A stretch of DNA of 53,513 bases from contig JADGEH010000026.1 of NCBI GenBank assembly GCA_016744475.1, positions 1 to 53,513 of the forward strand. The letters are read 5' to 3'. Within the stretch, counting starts at the first letter, position 1. Every line of letters starts with the position of its first letter. This document shows, piece after piece, positions 17,357 to 25,240 of this stretch. The position numbers and the translations under genes were made by a program. Origin of the DNA: Thiotrichales bacterium. GTDB lineage: Bacteria; Pseudomonadota; Gammaproteobacteria; Beggiatoales; Beggiatoaceae. A model generated the notes under the pieces. That model did no database searches. It saw nothing but the letters and a program-made list of their open reading frames with translations, and was not told the DNA's origin.

Positions 17357-17889
17357 TTTAAGATAGTTCCTTGTAAAGAGTGCCTAACCTCTTGTAATGA
17401 CAACGCATGAGCATCGCGTTCTGAAAGAATAGGGTTTTGTGTCGGCCAATGAAAATCAAAATCAGGATCATCCCAACGAAACCCCGTATCCCTCTCCCGG
17501 CTCCAAACATGAGACAGTCCATACAAGGTGAGAGATTCCACGGGAAAATAAAAACCATGCGCCACCCCCGTGGGCACCATCCAAGCCGCAGGCTCGGTGC
17601 CTAATAAGCGGGTACTCACCGTCAGATTAAAAGTGGGAGAATCAGGACGCAAATCCTTTAATACCAGCAACATTTCACCTTGAGCTAGAAACAAATAATC
17701 TTGATGAACATGAACATGCATTCCGCGTAATGTATTAGGACGAGAATAGACCGCATTCCATTGCACGGGTTGCACATCGGTGTGCCATTCTTCACGGAAG
17801 ACTTCCGTCAACCAGCCACGCTCATCAGGGTGGCATTGTAAAGAACGACACACGACACCTTGCGGCAAGGCAGTGGAGATGTTTGGCAT
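17353..17889 (-). CDS. dTDP-4-dehydrorhamnose 3,5-epimerase-like protein
   Basis: A 178-residue cupin of the RmlC family. It shows the DERGWLTEVFREEW strand, the RGMHVHVHQDYLFLAQGEMLLVLKDLR segment that carries the active-site histidine region, and VPTGVAHGFYFPVE, typical of RmlC. RmlC epimerises dTDP-4-keto-6-deoxyglucose. Here the usual RGLHYQ is RGMHVH, so this may be an epimerase or isomerase of a related keto-sugar rather than of the rhamnose intermediate. First gene of the three-gene run, with AAGGAAC 8 bases before the ATG. No rmlB or rmlD is in the window; rmlA is 3.5 kb away on the same strand, beyond a repeat-rich insertion. Confidence 0.8.
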   Translation of the reverse strand: MPNISTALPQGVVCRSLQCHPDERGWLTEVFREEWHTDVQPVQWNAVYSRPNTLRGMHVHVHQDYLFLAQGEMLLVLKDLRPDSPTFNLTVSTRLLGTEPAAWMVPTGVAHGFYFPVESLTLYGLSHVWSRERDTGFRWDDPDFDFHWPTQNPILSERDAHALSLQEVRHSLQGTILK

Positions 17890-17950
17890 AGGGGTTCCTT
17901 TATGATCTTGGGTTCTAGGTTTAATTCTCGACCAGCCACAAGGAGGCTTA

Positions 17951-18109
17951 GAGCCTATACGAAGATGGGGAATCGAAGCGAAAATTCGCCATTTTGAGGC
18001 AGGTTTTTCGATTTTTTAAGGCGAATAGCCAGCTATTTAACGAAAAAAAACGGAAAACCTGACCAAAAGGGCGGGTTTGCAGCCGATTATCCCGTTTTCG
18101 TATAGGCTC
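17951..18109. repeat. MITE family A, full-length copy
   Basis: 159 bases with inverted ends GAGCCTATACGAAGATGGGG and CCCGTTTTCGTATAGGCTC, flanked by TTA on both sides (17948-17950 and 18110-18112), so a 3-bp duplication. The core contains CGAAGCGAAAATTCGCC, AAGGCGAATAGCC, CGGAAAACCTGACC and GGGCGGGTTTGC. It serves as the reference copy for family A in this window. Confidence 0.8.
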
Positions 18110-18125
18110 TTAAGGTGTTTTTATC

Positions 18126-18224
18126 TAGCTAAATGACATCATTTATAGGCTTGCGATAGAGCCAAACCCAAGACTGCCAGTCCTTGAAGGACTGGCAGTC
18201 TTAACAACTGATGTAATCTTGCTA
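18126..18224 (+). mobile_element. MITE family C, 99 bp
   Basis: 99-base element starting TAGCTAAATGACATC and ending TAATCTTGCTA. It has a central 33-base palindrome with arms AAGACTGCCAGTCCTT and AAGGACTGGCAGTCTT around one base. The right side is followed by TA, while the left dinucleotide is TC, so the duplication has mutated. The same element occurs at 25664 and 27538 inside a kinase gene and, partly decayed, at 20145. Confidence 0.8.
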
Positions 18225-18251
18225 TATAACAAGCATATCTCACTAAATGTC

Positions 18252-18350
18252 AACCGAGCCTTGTATCGCTACGCAGATCGGACTATTCGTTCTGAATGCC
18301 ATTATTACGTGAGCTTGAATGAGCTACATTACAATCCCGTCAAACATTAA
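18252..18350 (+). pseudogene. REP-associated tyrosine transposase remnant
   Basis: A 27-codon stretch (18267-18350) reads RYADRTIRSECHYYVSLNEL and then HYNPVKH followed by a stop. The DRTIRSE...HYNPVKH pattern is the C-terminal hallmark of Y1/RAYT transposases (normally YIHYNPVKHG). The catalytic HUH part and the rest are absent. It sits directly after a family C MITE and among several palindromes. Confidence 0.6.
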
Positions 18351-18454
18351 TACGCTATTTAGCCATATGATGGGGGAGTCAATCATGGGTATCTGGAGTC
18401 AATATTCTGTGCTGGATGATGGGCAAGAATGGCATTGTTAGCCAGTTTGCCGCC

Positions 18455-18612
18455 AGTTCGTAGTCAGCACTTCAGTGCTTATTGATAGGTTATTGAGTTC
18501 AAGATGTCATGAACCCAAATTATATGGCACACTCATGGGTAAAATGGCTCCAATATGGCTAAACGCCAAACTGTTCGTAGCTTATGTTGAGGACTAAAGT
18601 CCTCACTACACA
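18455..18612. repeat. two related short palindromes
   Basis: GTTCGTAGTC-AGCACTTCAGTGCT (from about 18456) and GTTCGTAGCTTATGTTGAGGACTAAAGTCCTCACTAC (split here: GTTCGTAGCTT, then GAGGACTaaAGTCCTC, about 18576-18608) share the leading GTTCGTAG and each end in a hairpin. They resemble REP units. The rest of 18351-18655 shows no gene. Confidence 0.45.
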
Positions 18613-18655
18613 CTCAAAACTCAGCCTAGAAAACACGAAATACAAAGGAATACTG

Positions 18656-18976
18656 ATGCCTCGTTTAGAACCCGATACTCCTGCTACTGCGGAACACTTT
18701 ATCAAGATGATTGATGAAGCCCTATTAGAAATCCAAGACGTATACAACGCGCTTGAATACGAAATGGACGGTTTAAGCAAAGCGATGGATTTTCTTCCCG
18801 CTGTGGATACCCAGCTTAAACACATGAAAGCCGAACTATTGGACGGCACCCATCAATTTGGTACGGCAGATTTAGATTACATGCCCATGATTGCACCGCA
18901 AAACACCTACGTTTTACCGTTTAAACGACTGCTCATGGAGATTAATCGAATACACCGTCAAGGCTTAAAAGAATAA
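18656..18976 (+). CDS. conserved-looking hypothetical, upstream of phoH
   Basis: A 106-residue soluble protein of unknown function, mostly helical and acidic, with no cysteine, signal peptide or membrane helix. I chose the ATG at 18656 because AAGGAA lies 6 bases upstream; the open frame extends 24 codons further, but into palindromic repeat sequence. It ends 6 bases before the phoH start, so the two are likely cotranscribed. Coding-like composition and the tight spacing argue that it is a real gene. No domain was recognised. Confidence 0.65.
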   Translation: MPRLEPDTPATAEHFIKMIDEALLEIQDVYNALEYEMDGLSKAMDFLPAVDTQLKHMKAELLDGTHQFGTADLDYMPMIAPQNTYVLPFKRLLMEINRIHRQGLKE

Positions 18977-18982
18977 TTATTT

Positions 18983-19996
18983 ATGACCACTCTTCCTCCC
19001 GGCACTATCGCCGAAGATGTATCCCTCACCCCCATCGACAATCAACGTTTAGCCAATCTTTGTGGGCAATTTGACGAACATATTCATCAACTTGAACAGC
19101 GCTTTGGTGTAGAAGTTCATCATCGCGGTCATCAATTTCGCATCATAGGTCCTGAGCAAAACACCCGCGAAGTGATGCAAGTCCTGATTCATTTATACCA
19201 GGCCACCGCAGAAGAACGCTTAAACCCTGAACGAGTGCATTTATTCACCCAGCCTGCCAGCGTCGCCGCTGCCGTAGAAGCCGCAGCCCACAGCGATGAT
19301 GACACTGAAGTAGACCCTAAAGAAGTGGAAGAAGTAGCGATTCGCACCCGTCATGGTATCGTCAAAGGACGCGGACCGAATCAATGTCGCTATTTGCGCA
19401 ATATCTTGACGCATGACATTAATTTCGGCATAGGGCCTGCGGGCACGGGCAAAACCTATCTTGCTGTGGCTTGTGCCGTAGAAGCCTTAGAACGCGAAGA
19501 AGTGCAGCGCGTGGTGTTGGTCAGACCCGCCGTGGAAGCAGGCGAAAAACTGGGCTTTTTACCCGGCGATCTGGTGCAGAAAGTAGACCCCTATTTGCGT
19601 CCGCTGTACGACGCGCTGTTTGAAATGCTGGGTTTTGAACGTGTCGGTAAGCTGTTAGAACGTAACATCATCGAAATTGCACCGCTGGCCTACATGCGTG
19701 GACGCACATTGAATGAATCTTTTATTATTCTCGATGAAGCGCAAAACTCTACCGTGGAACAAATGAAAATGTTTCTCACCCGTATTGGTTTTAGCTCAAC
19801 CGCTGTGATTACCGGGGATGTCACGCAAGTCGATTTACCCCGCGAGCGTCAATCCGGTTTGCGTCATGTCACCAATGTATTAAATGATGTTGAAGGCATT
19901 AGTTTTACGTTTTTAACTGCATACGATGTCGTGCGTCATCCACTGGTGGGACGTATTATTCAGGCTTATGAAAAAGCTGAGAAGCCTAGACCCTAG
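18983..19996 (+). CDS. ybeZ: PhoH-like ATPase (YbeZ)
   Basis: A 337-residue cytoplasmic P-loop ATPase of the PhoH/YbeZ type. In other bacteria it partners with the endoribonuclease YbeY in ribosome and RNA maturation. An N-terminal KH-like region (about 35-100) precedes the PhoH domain, which has Walker A GPAGTGKTYLA (about 152-162), the family motif RPAVEAGEKLGFLPGD, and Walker B FIILDEAQN. The end (VVRHPLVGRIIQAYE) is typical. In most Gammaproteobacteria ybeY follows; here a family D MITE and a family C MITE follow instead and no ybeY is in the window. Cotranscribed with the small upstream gene. Confidence 0.93.
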   Translation: MTTLPPGTIAEDVSLTPIDNQRLANLCGQFDEHIHQLEQRFGVEVHHRGHQFRIIGPEQNTREVMQVLIHLYQATAEERLNPERVHLFTQPASVAAAVEAAAHSDDDTEVDPKEVEEVAIRTRHGIVKGRGPNQCRYLRNILTHDINFGIGPAGTGKTYLAVACAVEALEREEVQRVVLVRPAVEAGEKLGFLPGDLVQKVDPYLRPLYDALFEMLGFERVGKLLERNIIEIAPLAYMRGRTLNESFIILDEAQNSTVEQMKMFLTRIGFSSTAVITGDVTQVDLPRERQSGLRHVTNVLNDVEGISFTFLTAYDVVRHPLVGRIIQAYEKAEKPRP

Positions 19997-20005
19997 GTGA
20001 GATTA

Positions 20006-20142
20006 GACTTGTTGCGAGGAGGAGGCATCGTAGCGAAAAGGTGTGGTTTTGAGGCGAATAGCGGGTTATTTGTTGAGAAAAAGCGGAAAAATAGGCCAAA
20101 ATTCACGCCTTTGCAGTCGATGAATACCCTTTGCAACAAGTC
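20006..20142. repeat. MITE family D
   Basis: 137 bases with inverted ends GACTTGTTGC and GCAACAAGTC, flanked by TA on both sides (20004-20005 and 20143-20144). The interior has the shared core (CGTAGCGAAAAG, TTGAGGCGAATAGC, GAAAAAGCGGAAAA, TTTGCAGTCG). It begins 9 bases after the phoH stop codon. Confidence 0.7.
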
Positions 20143-20144
20143 TA

Positions 20145-20236
20145 TTGATATTAGTTATTAAGACTGCCAGTCCTTCAAGGACTGGCAGTCTTGGGTTTGG
20201 CTCTATTGCAAGCCTATAAATGATGTACTTTAGCTA
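20145..20236 (-). mobile_element. MITE family C, inverted, one end decayed
   Basis: It contains the intact palindrome (20160-20192) and the TTTAGCTA end, followed by TA, in the opposite orientation to the copy at 18126. The other end has diverged and abuts the family D element. Together the two C copies flank the RAYT remnant, the small gene and phoH as inverted repeats. The rest of the gap to 20381 shows no gene. Confidence 0.7.
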
Positions 20237-20381
20237 TATATCTGTCATCAAGCATCGCCAAAAAGAACTGCTTATCGGTGCTGACTTATTTTATCAGCAC
20301 AAAATGCCTGATAAGTTACCTCAATAGGCTCTAAAACCACTCATCCTAGAAAAGATTGAAGATGCCGTGTACCTCTTTAAA

Positions 20382-21356
20382 TTACAAATGACTGCGTGGG
20401 TTCCAAGGTAGGGCTTGTGCCATTTGCTGATAAAACTGCTGAGCCTCTTCGGTCTCGGCGGGCGGAGTCATGATTTGTAGCGTGACATAAAAATGTCCCG
20501 CCTGAGTGCCGGGTAATCCACGTTCTTTGAGGCGCAATTTATTACCGGATTGAGTGCCCGCAGGAATTTTCATATCGACTGTGCCCCCCAAAGTGGGCAC
20601 GGATACGCTGGCTCCCAAGGCGGCTTCCCAAGGTGTGATGGGTAAATCCAGATAAATATCGCGGCCTTCTACATGATACAGCTTGTGTTCTGCAAAGCTG
20701 ATGTCTAAGTACAAATCACCTTTGCGCCCCACCTGGTTGGGTGCGCCCTGACCACTTAAACGAATTTGTTGGCCTTCAGTCACACCTTTAGGAATTTTGA
20801 CATTCAACGTCCGTAAGCGCTGCGTGATACGCCCTTGCGCATTACGCTCTGGCGTGTGGACTTGAATCGAGCGTTCGCTGCCGTGATACGCATCCTCAAG
20901 ATTAATGGTGATTTTGGCGTGATGGTCTTCACCTTTAGTATTGTGCGCAGACTGCTGTGTACGGTGAGAGCCAGTACGACGACCAAAGCCCGATGAGGCA
21001 TGGCCTTGCTGCTTAAATAAGCTGTCAAAAAAATCACTGAATGCGCCTGTGTCGGCCTGTCCTTGGCCTGGGCGACCTCGCCCAAATGGACTGTCTCCAG
21101 CTCCCCACTGAGGCGGCGGACGAAATTGTTCACCCGCTTTCCAGTTGCTGCCCAATTGATCATAAGCTGCACGTTTTTTGGGGTCTTTCAAGACTTCATA
21201 AGCCTCTCCCAATTCCTTAAAACGTTGTTCTGCATTCACCGCTTTGCTCACATCAGGATGATATTGTTTGGCTAAACGTCGATAAGCCCGTTTAATCTCA
21301 TCCTGAGATGCTGAGCGAGACACGCTCATTACTTTGTAATAATCTCTATATTCCAT
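20382..21356 (-). CDS. cbpA: CbpA-type DnaJ co-chaperone
   Basis: A 324-residue J-domain protein of the DnaJ/CbpA class that stimulates DnaK ATPase. The J domain (residues 1-70) has YYKVMSVSRSASQDEIKRAY and the invariant HPD (QYHPDVSKA). A Gly/Phe-rich linker (about 75-130: FGRGRPGQGQ, GFGRR) follows. There is no zinc-finger cysteine repeat, which separates it from DnaJ proper. The C-terminal substrate-binding domains (NLEDAYHGSERSIQV; RLSGQGAPNQVGRKGDLYLDI; PAGTQSGNKLRLKERGLPG) are complete. A 34-base motif shared with the nadK/hrcA intergenic region begins 11 bases upstream of its start. Symbol assigned by architecture. Confidence 0.9.
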   Translation of the reverse strand: MEYRDYYKVMSVSRSASQDEIKRAYRRLAKQYHPDVSKAVNAEQRFKELGEAYEVLKDPKKRAAYDQLGSNWKAGEQFRPPPQWGAGDSPFGRGRPGQGQADTGAFSDFFDSLFKQQGHASSGFGRRTGSHRTQQSAHNTKGEDHHAKITINLEDAYHGSERSIQVHTPERNAQGRITQRLRTLNVKIPKGVTEGQQIRLSGQGAPNQVGRKGDLYLDISFAEHKLYHVEGRDIYLDLPITPWEAALGASVSVPTLGGTVDMKIPAGTQSGNKLRLKERGLPGTQAGHFYVTLQIMTPPAETEEAQQFYQQMAQALPWNPRSHL

Positions 21357-21366
21357 GACTGTTTGC

Positions 21367-21400
21367 TCAATATAAACCGACGGCGGTCAAGGTGAGTTGA
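21367..21400 (-). promoter_or_regulatory. 34-bp motif shared with nadK-hrcA region
   Basis: The second copy of the conserved 34-base stretch (29 of 34 identical to 11131-11164), directly upstream of the cbpA-type gene. It covers the ribosome-binding and 5' leader zone, so it could be a promoter, operator or leader structure. Confidence 0.35.
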
Positions 21401-21412
21401 CCCGATCACTTC

Positions 21413-22291
21413 TTAGCGAAGATCTAACTTCAAAATCTGCAACAAATACTCACCGTATCCGCTTTTGCGCAAAGGTTCTGCTAGGCGTTGTAATTGTTCA
21501 TCATTTATGTATTTCATGCGCCAAGCAATTTCTTCTAAACAAGCGATTTTCAAACCTTGACGTTTTTCAATCGTAGCAATGTAAGAAGAAGCATCGAGTA
21601 ATGAATCATGCGTGCCGGTATCTAACCAAGCCATGCCACGCCCCATAATTTCCACTTGCAAACTCGATTTTTTCAAATAGACATTATTGACTTCAGTGAT
21701 TTCTAATTCACCGCGTGCTGAAGGTTTTATGGATTTAGCTATATCAATCACTTGGTTATCATAGAAATATAAACCTGTGACCGCATAAGAAGATTTAGGA
21801 TGAGAGGGTTTTTCTTCTAAGCTCAACACTTTGCCTGAGCCTTTTTCAAATTCTACAACACCATAACGTTCTGGATCGCTGACTTTGTAAGCAAACACCA
21901 CAGCCCCTGGTTCAAGCTTGGATGAATGCAGCAATTGCTTTTGAAAATCATGTCCGTAGAAAATATTGTCGCCCAAAATCAAAGCGCAAGTATCGTGGCC
22001 AATAAAACTTTCGCCGATAATAAAAGCTTGCGCTAAGCCATCGGGAGACGGTTGTACCGCATAGCTGATATTGATGCCCCATTGTTGTCCATCGCCCAAT
22101 AGTTGCTGAAACCGGGGCGTGTCTTGCGGCGTAGAAATCAGCAGAATATCGCGGATACCCGCCAGCATCAGCGTGCTCAGCGGGTAATACACCATCGGTT
22201 TGTCATAAATGGGCAGCAGTTGTTTGGACACTGCCTGTGTCGCCGGATGCAGGCGCGTACCTGCACCACCCGCTAAAATAATGCCTTTCAT
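21413..22291 (-). CDS. rmlA: glucose-1-phosphate thymidylyltransferase
   Basis: RmlA condenses glucose-1-phosphate with dTTP to dTDP-glucose, the first step of dTDP-rhamnose and other deoxysugar pathways. The 292-residue protein is full length. It shows the nucleotide-binding [11 protein letters not shown] loop, [24 protein letters not shown], the PDGLAQAF segment, the metal aspartate GDNIFYGHD, and ITEVNNVYL. It is on the same strand as the RmlC-like/oxidoreductase/GT2 genes but separated from them by phoH and cbpA. Its transcription unit is probably separate; a family B MITE lies upstream. Confidence 0.95.
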   Translation of the reverse strand: MKGIILAGGAGTRLHPATQAVSKQLLPIYDKPMVYYPLSTLMLAGIRDILLISTPQDTPRFQQLLGDGQQWGINISYAVQPSPDGLAQAFIIGESFIGHDTCALILGDNIFYGHDFQKQLLHSSKLEPGAVVFAYKVSDPERYGVVEFEKGSGKVLSLEEKPSHPKSSYAVTGLYFYDNQVIDIAKSIKPSARGELEITEVNNVYLKKSSLQVEIMGRGMAWLDTGTHDSLLDASSYIATIEKRQGLKIACLEEIAWRMKYINDEQLQRLAEPLRKSGYGEYLLQILKLDLR

Positions 22292-22369
22292 GGTCTATGT
22301 ACCTTAAACGATTCAGAAATTGGGAAAACCCGCTAATGTGACATAAAAATCAGGAGTTTTCATCTATTA

Positions 22370-22526
22370 GACTTGTCCGAGTTTAAAACACCGACTGCAA
22401 AACAGTGGATATTGGCGGTTTTCCCCGTTCATTCTCGTTAAATAGAATGACTATTCGCCTCAAATGAACGAAAAAAACCACTCAATCCCGCTGCTTTTCG
22501 CTACGGCGTTTAAACTCGGACAAGTC
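22370..22526. repeat. MITE family B, full length (nudC 3' end)
   Basis: 157 bases with perfect inverted ends GACTTGTCCGAGTTTAAA / TTTAAACTCGGACAAGTC, flanked by TA (22368-22369 and 22527-22528). It is about 95% identical by hand alignment to the copy at 42322-42478. Its right end forms the last codons and stop of nudC. Confidence 0.85.
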
Positions 22527-23346
22527 TATTGTTGTGCAATGAATGGTCTACCCATTGTTTAATCATGCCATAAGCAATGCTGCGTTGTGGGGGCAGTGGT
22601 GGCAGTTGTTTGGGGGAATACCAATCTGCGGCTTCAAGTTCGTCTAAATTGACGCGCAGATCGCCGCTGGCGTATTCAGCAGTGAAAGCCAGCATTAATG
22701 ACTGGGGGAAAGGCCAGGGTTGGCTGCCAAAGTAACGAATATTGCAAATCTCTAATCCCACTTCTTCTTGTATTTCTCTTTGCACGGCTTCTTCTAAACT
22801 TTCTCCGGCTTCAACAAAACCTGCTTGCACGCTGCGCATTCCGGGCGGGAAATGCGGCGAGCGCGAGAGCAAAATATCGCTGCCACGGGTGATACGCATG
22901 ATGACGGCGGGCGTGATACGCGGATAATGGTCGAGTTGACAGCCTGGACAGCGCCGCACCCGTTCATTGGCATCGGCCTGTAAAGGGGTGCCACAGTGTC
23001 CACAAAAGCGGTGATTGCGTTCCCAGAGCAATATTTGTGAAGCGCGGCCTGCCAGTGTAAAAGGCGCTTCAGGCCAGATTTTCATCAAGCTGCGTAGGGG
23101 CTGAAATTGGGTGCCTTGTGGCGCTATCGTCGAGGCTTCTAGGGCGGCGGTGTAACAAGGCGTGCCTTGCCAGGTGCCTAGGTAATGCGTGGTATGTAGC
23201 GTGATCTCAGCAGGCGGTGCTGTCCATAACGGAATACGCGGTAGGGCTTGATCGTCCACCAGCAGTTGTTGGGCTTGGAAGAGTAACCAGTAGGCTGGCG
23301 TATCCGCCGTGTGTGGCGGAGGACGAGTGGCGAGGGTGAAGTTCAT
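22510..23346 (-). CDS. nudC: NAD(+) diphosphatase NudC
   Basis: NudC hydrolyses NADH/NAD to NMNH/NMN and AMP and can remove NAD caps from RNA. The 278-residue protein has the zinc-ribbon cysteines (FCGHCGTP ... RRCPGCQLDHYPR) and a full Nudix box (GFVEAGESLEEAVQREIQEEVG). It also has the family-specific SQPWPFPQS motif, which distinguishes NudC from other Nudix enzymes. The final residues RLVRV and the stop codon come from the end of a family B MITE, so the original C-terminus was altered by the insertion. Its start overlaps the cmoA stop by 4 bases, so the two genes are translationally coupled. Confidence 0.95.
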   Translation of the reverse strand: MNFTLATRPPPHTADTPAYWLLFQAQQLLVDDQALPRIPLWTAPPAEITLHTTHYLGTWQGTPCYTAALEASTIAPQGTQFQPLRSLMKIWPEAPFTLAGRASQILLWERNHRFCGHCGTPLQADANERVRRCPGCQLDHYPRITPAVIMRITRGSDILLSRSPHFPPGMRSVQAGFVEAGESLEEAVQREIQEEVGLEICNIRYFGSQPWPFPQSLMLAFTAEYASGDLRVNLDELEAADWYSPKQLPPLPPQRSIAYGMIKQWVDHSLHNNRLVRV

Positions 23347-24086
23347 GTCGGGTTTTTCCAGGCCAAAATGGAGGCGAAATTAAGGCATTGAAACCATAAG
23401 CTACTGGACGCAAATCCGGCGGCTTGCAGGCGTTGTTGGTGTTGTGTGAGGGTGTCGGGTAATAATACTTTTTCTAATGCCGTGCGTTTTTGGCTGATTT
23501 CTAGATCGCTATAACCATTGGTGCGTTTGAAAGCATGGTGTAATTCAATAAAATCATCATTTAAACCGGTGTCGGCAAAGGCTATTTTTTCGGATAGCAC
23601 TAGCACGCCGCCGTCGCGTAAACCGTGATAAATGTTTTGCAAAAGCCTGAGACGATCTTCAGGAGGCACAAATTGCAAGGTGAAGTTGAGCACGACGATG
23701 GAAGCATTTTGAATCTCGACATCACGAATATCGGCACAATGGGTTTCGACGCGGGCAGGATGTGCATCAGCGTTGATCGCGGCTTGGCATTGGTCAAGCA
23801 TGGCAGATGCATTGTCTACCGCGATTAAAGTGCAATCTGGCACGCGCAGATGATGGCGCATGGTGAGGGTGGCACTGCCCAATGAGCAGCCGAGATCATA
23901 AATGCGGCTATGGGCTTGGGCGTAGCGTTCAGCGATCACGCCTAAAGTACGGATGAGTGTGTCGTATCCCGGCACGGAGCGTTGAATCATGTCGTCAAAC
24001 ACTTGAGCGACATGAGCATCAAAGGTGAAGTCGGCGATATGTTCACGGGGTTGGGCATAAAGGGTGTCTGGTGCTTTTTTTGACAT
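23343..24086 (-). CDS. cmoA: carboxy-S-adenosyl-L-methionine synthase
   Basis: CmoA makes carboxy-SAM from SAM and prephenate; CmoB then uses it to form 5-oxyacetyl-uridine at the wobble base of tRNAs. The 247-residue protein has the family N-terminus (DTLYAQPREHIADFTFDAHVAQVFDDMIQRSVPGY), the SAM-binding loop IYDLGCSLGSATL (about 63-75), the DNASAMLDQC strand and NFTLQFVPPEDR. Length equals that of other CmoA proteins. It is divergent from mltG with 65 bases between them, and overlaps nudC downstream. No cmoB follows in this window. Confidence 0.95.
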   Translation of the reverse strand: MSKKAPDTLYAQPREHIADFTFDAHVAQVFDDMIQRSVPGYDTLIRTLGVIAERYAQAHSRIYDLGCSLGSATLTMRHHLRVPDCTLIAVDNASAMLDQCQAAINADAHPARVETHCADIRDVEIQNASIVVLNFTLQFVPPEDRLRLLQNIYHGLRDGGVLVLSEKIAFADTGLNDDFIELHHAFKRTNGYSDLEISQKRTALEKVLLPDTLTQHQQRLQAAGFASSSLWFQCLNFASILAWKNPT

Positions 24087-24151
24087 GAGTATTTAGGTGT
24101 AGTGAGAGAAACAAAGGGGCGCGAGGCTCAACAAACGGGAGGATTATACTG

Positions 24152-25240
24152 TTGATAATACGTTTATTTTGGACTTTTTTATGGCGCACGGCGCTGGGTT
24201 TTATGCTGGTAGCGACTTTATTGCTCACCTTTGCTTATGGAGAGCTGATGCTGGGCTTACAGCGTCCATTGCCGATGTCAGAACCCTTGGTCTATCGGCT
24301 GAAACCCGGCAGCAGCTTACGCCAGGTGGCGAAAGAGCTGAGTGCACAAGGTGTGCTGGATTATCCGACAGCGATGATATGGTGGGCTAAAGCGCGTTGG
24401 GAGCATAAGGCGAACAAAATTAAAGCTGGAGAATACGCCATCACATCGACGATGAATGCGGAGCAGTTGTTAAACCTCTTTATTGTAGGTAAGGGTCTAC
24501 AACATAGCGTGGTGTTAGTCGAAGGCTGGAATTTCCGCCGCATGATGCAAGTGATTCAAGCGCATCCTAAACTAAAACACACCCTGGCAGATGCTCAGCC
24601 GCAGACGGTCATGACCGCGCTGGGCTGGCCTGGAGAGCATCCTGAAGGCCGTTTTTTCCCGGATACTTATCAATTTGAAAGCCAGACTCAGGATGTGGAC
24701 ATTTTGCAGCGTGCTTATGACAAGATGCAGCAGGAGCTAAAGGCAGCCTGGATCATAAAGGCCGACAATATCCCATTAAAAAACAAGGAAGAAGCCTTGA
24801 TCTTAGCCTCCATTATTGAAAAAGAAACCGGAGCCGCAGAGGAGCGCCCACAGATTGCTGGAGTGTTTTCTCGACGTTTGCAAAAAGGCATGAAACTACA
24901 AACTGATCCGACGGTGATTTATGGCTTGGGTGAGTCATTTGATGGCAATTTGCGCAAGGCAGATTTACAGCGCGATACGCCTTATAACACCTATACACGC
25001 CGAGGTTTGCCGCCAACACCGATTGCGATGCCGGGGCGTGCGGCGTTACGGGCGGCGGTAAATCCTGCCGCAGGCGATAGCTTGTATTTTGTAGCGCGAG
25101 GTGAAGGGCGGCATTATTTTTCCGCGACTTTGCGCGAACATGAATGTGCTGTCATCACTTATCAGCTTAAAGATAAAGCGCCCAAACTCTTTCAACGTCG
25201 CTGTCGCAACCATCGGCATTGCCCTGTGTGTCAGGGCTAA
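24152..25240 (+). CDS. mltG: endolytic murein transglycosylase MltG
   Basis: MltG cleaves nascent peptidoglycan glycan strands at the inner membrane and is thought to end strand synthesis. The 362-residue protein has one N-terminal membrane helix (about 10-30), a LysM-like region (SSLRQVAKELSAQGVL) and the YceG catalytic domain. That domain has GRFFPDTYQF, the catalytic glutamate in ASIIEKETG and the pattern RLQKGMKLQTDPTVIYG. The start is TTG, supported by GGGAGG nine bases upstream. A short cysteine/histidine-rich tail (RCRNHRHCPVCQG) is extra compared with the family. The stop TAA overlaps the ATG of the following kinase gene (TAATG), suggesting coupling. Confidence 0.95.
   Translation: MIIRLFWTFLWRTALGFMLVATLLLTFAYGELMLGLQRPLPMSEPLVYRLKPGSSLRQVAKELSAQGVLDYPTAMIWWAKARWEHKANKIKAGEYAITSTMNAEQLLNLFIVGKGLQHSVVLVEGWNFRRMMQVIQAHPKLKHTLADAQPQTVMTALGWPGEHPEGRFFPDTYQFESQTQDVDILQRAYDKMQQELKAAWIIKADNIPLKNKEEALILASIIEKETGAAEERPQIAGVFSRRLQKGMKLQTDPTVIYGLGESFDGNLRKADLQRDTPYNTYTRRGLPPTPIAMPGRAALRAAVNPAAGDSLYFVARGEGRHYFSATLREHECAVITYQLKDKAPKLFQRRCRNHRHCPVCQG

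Noticed and set aside
22338-22345. Stress promoter or operator between rmlA and the family B element
   Set aside because: Only AT-rich sequence; no symmetric operator or promoter boxes could be fitted.
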